Shown here: positions 5,636 to 6,865 of the stretch, piece by piece
Position numbering within the stretch: position 1 is the first letter of the stretch
Layout: the number at the start of each line of letters is the position of its first letter
NCBI GenBank assembly: GCA_025934475.1
Contig: JAICXZ010000172.1
Span: forward strand, 1-6,865
Direction of reading: 5' to 3'
Length of the DNA stretch: 6,865 bases
Source: Mucilaginibacter sp.
GTDB taxonomy: Bacteria > Bacteroidota > Bacteroidia > Sphingobacteriales > Sphingobacteriaceae
Notes under the pieces: generated by a model
Told to the model about the DNA's origin: nothing
What the model saw: only the letters and a program-made list of their open reading frames with translations
Databases searched by the model: none
Position numbers and translations under genes: made by a program

Positions 5636-5763
5636 GTTGTGGGATTGGCGTAAGGGTTGCAGCGGTTTTGATCTTATACCACTTAAACTATCGCCTACCC
5701 GAATTTTCGGTTTTAACAACCACTTAATTCTAAATTTTTAAATTGCGGCAAAACCATCTAACC

Positions 5764-6255
5764 ATGATAGACAATATAATAACTGTAAATGAAGACCAGG
5801 GCAAAAGCCTGGCGGTTGTGGGCGACTCATATCGCATTATTATTTCAGGAAAGCAAACAGGGGGCGCGTATGCCGTCATTGATATGCTGGTACCGCCAGG
5901 CGGTGGTCCGGGCCCGCATTCCCATGCAAATATACAAGAGATGTTTTATGTGGTGGATGGTGAGATTGATTTTAAAACTGAGGCAGGCAAATACACAGCA
6001 AAAAGGGGTGCTTTTGTGAACATTCCCAAGGGTGGAGAGGTGCATTGTTTTAAAAACACCAGTAACTCTATTGCCCATTTGTTATGCACAGTCGTCCCTT
6101 CAGGACTCGATGTCTTTTTTGAAGAGATAGGCACGCCCGTTGAGCCGGGTACATTTCTGCCTCCGTCTGTTCCGGATGAAAAAGAACTGGCTAGACTCAG
6201 GCTCCTGGCCGAAAAACATGGTCAAAAACTCTATCCGCCAAATTTTTTTGATTAA
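5764..6255 (+). CDS. Single-domain cupin protein
   Basis: This 163-residue protein contains one conserved cupin barrel with both motifs. Motif 1 is GPGPHSHANIQEMFYVVDGE, with metal-ligand candidates His52, His54 and Glu59. Motif 2 is GAFVNIPKGGEVHCFKN, with His94 as the fourth ligand. It should therefore bind a divalent metal such as Fe, Mn or Ni in the cytoplasm (no signal peptide). The C-terminal segment (about 120-163, ending KLYPPNFFD) is acidic-to-basic helical and may cap the barrel. Cupins of this size include dioxygenases, isomerases and sugar-binding proteins, so the reaction cannot be assigned. ATG 5764 is chosen over the in-frame TTG at 5743 because the added residues are not cupin-like. 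It stands alone after the terminator, with 190 bp upstream lacking a clear promoter match, and converges on the membrane protein gene to the right. Confidence 0.9.
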   Translation: MIDNIITVNEDQGKSLAVVGDSYRIIISGKQTGGAYAVIDMLVPPGGGPGPHSHANIQEMFYVVDGEIDFKTEAGKYTAKRGAFVNIPKGGEVHCFKNTSNSIAHLLCTVVPSGLDVFFEEIGTPVEPGTFLPPSVPDEKELARLRLLAEKHGQKLYPPNFFD

Positions 6256-6260
6256 TCCAC

Positions 6261-6284
6261 GCAGGGCCCGCGAAGGTACCCTGC
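6261..6284. other. Weak inverted repeat between convergent genes
   Basis: GCAGGG (6261-6266) pairs with CCCTGC (6279-6284) around a 12-nt loop, six bases after the cupin stop. No T-run follows on either strand, so a standard intrinsic terminator is not supported, although the place between two convergent genes is where one would be expected. I see nothing else in the 108-bp spacer (6256-6363). Confidence 0.3.
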
Positions 6285-6363
6285 CTTCAGGAAATTTACA
6301 TGAAGCGGAGTAAACCTCGATCATTTGTTTACGCAGCACGTTAGCTTGCGGGATTTGTCGCGG

Positions 6364-6831
6364 TCAATTAAATTTAAAAACCGCCAAAACAATAATTACC
6401 AAAAACAACCCCAGCTCCGTCATGCAAAAACGCTGAAGATTGATCGCGGCACTTTTAAGCAGGCTGGATTCATTCGTCCTGATCCCTTCTTTTAGCCTTC
6501 GTTCTAATTTGCTGCCGGTTATAAATCCGTTAATAACAAGACCCAATATCAGCAGCATTTTTACCTGGAACCAGAGCTGATGGCCGAAAGCGCCCTGTGT
6601 AACCGTAAACAAACCTATTCCGGATAAGATTAGCGCTCCCCCACCTATAGCCTTTACCACGGGGAACCTGGCTGCAAGATCGACCAGACCGGCTGAAACA
6701 ACGCCATCCCGTTCGAAGCGTATTGAAAAAGTTCTGAAAACTACGAGCTCTGAAACTATAGTTCCGGCCAATAGGGCGAGGCCCGCCAGGTGTATCACCA
6801 GGCAAACCTGCAATAAGATCATCATATTCAT
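6364..6831 (-). CDS. Four-helix integral membrane protein of unknown function
   Basis: This 155-residue protein has four hydrophobic helices at about residues 4-32, 60-78, 86-105 and 136-153. Short basic loops lie between them (RRLKEG around 111-116). Helix 1 contains His14 (LVIHLAGLALLAGT), a layout resembling CopD-like or DUF2269-like membrane proteins, where such histidines may bind haem or metal; this is only a resemblance. Its location should be the inner membrane. ATG 6831 is the first of three nearby starts (residues 1, 3 and 4) and the choice hardly changes the product. The upstream 34 bp to the window edge is AT-rich and shows no clear promoter. Being a real gene is well supported by the helix pattern; the function is not known. 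Confidence 0.8.
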   Translation of the reverse strand: MNMMILLQVCLVIHLAGLALLAGTIVSELVVFRTFSIRFERDGVVSAGLVDLAARFPVVKAIGGGALILSGIGLFTVTQGAFGHQLWFQVKMLLILGLVINGFITGSKLERRLKEGIRTNESSLLKSAAINLQRFCMTELGLFLVIIVLAVFKFN

Positions 6832-6865
6832 ATTGTTTATTTTTTGAAGAGTAAAACACAGGTTA

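Noticed and set aside
5743..5763. TTG start for the cupin giving seven extra residues
   Set aside because: ATG 5764 is a better start and the added residues do not belong to the cupin fold.
6530..6859. Leftward open frame of 109 codons overlapping the four-helix membrane protein
   Set aside because: Its product is Arg/Ser/Gly-rich and lacks any domain or helix pattern, whereas the frame at 6364-6831 has four clean membrane helices.

Overview
The window looks like chromosomal DNA from a Bacteroidota member, most plausibly a Sphingobacteriaceae relative such as Mucilaginibacter or Pedobacter (inference). The evidence is that starts generally lack Shine-Dalgarno sequences, two intergenic sites match the Bacteroidota -7 promoter element TAnnTTTG exactly, and the proteins resemble that phylum's versions (a membrane-anchored CdaA of 263 aa and a long-chain polyprenyl synthase suited to menaquinone). 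I see no rRNA, tRNA, CRISPR array, insertion sequence, phage gene or replication origin.

Layout. Positions 1-944 hold a leftward pair: a secreted monohaem cytochrome c followed by an outer-membrane porin-like protein that runs off the left edge. A roughly 225-bp divergent region (945-1169) has a promoter for the rightward side and a cluster of direct and inverted repeats centred on an 18-bp palindrome, the best regulatory candidate here. It is followed by a small secreted protein of unknown function (1170-1535), whose stop abuts the stop of the convergent diadenylate cyclase gene with no spacer.

Positions 1536-5081 hold four leftward genes. In transcription order they are a long-chain polyprenyl diphosphate synthase, a TerC-family membrane metal transporter (one-base overlap with the synthase), a group II truncated haemoglobin, and the c-di-AMP synthase CdaA. 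The first two are clearly coupled. The haemoglobin and cdaA follow after gaps of 110 and 146 bp. These gaps carry short degenerate repeats, including arrays of the same 7-bp unit in opposite orientation on either side of the haemoglobin gene.

Positions 5217-6831 hold a small, very basic exported protein with an internal duplication, closed by a strong intrinsic terminator, then a single-domain cupin, and a convergent four-helix membrane protein of unknown function.

The genes do not form one evident pathway. Several touch respiration or redox chemistry (cytochrome c, menaquinone side-chain synthesis, haemoglobin), but that link is loose. I found no convincing undescribed multi-gene system. 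The items most worth checking are the operator-like cluster at 991-1049, the heptamer repeats flanking the haemoglobin gene, and the two uncharacterised small exported proteins.
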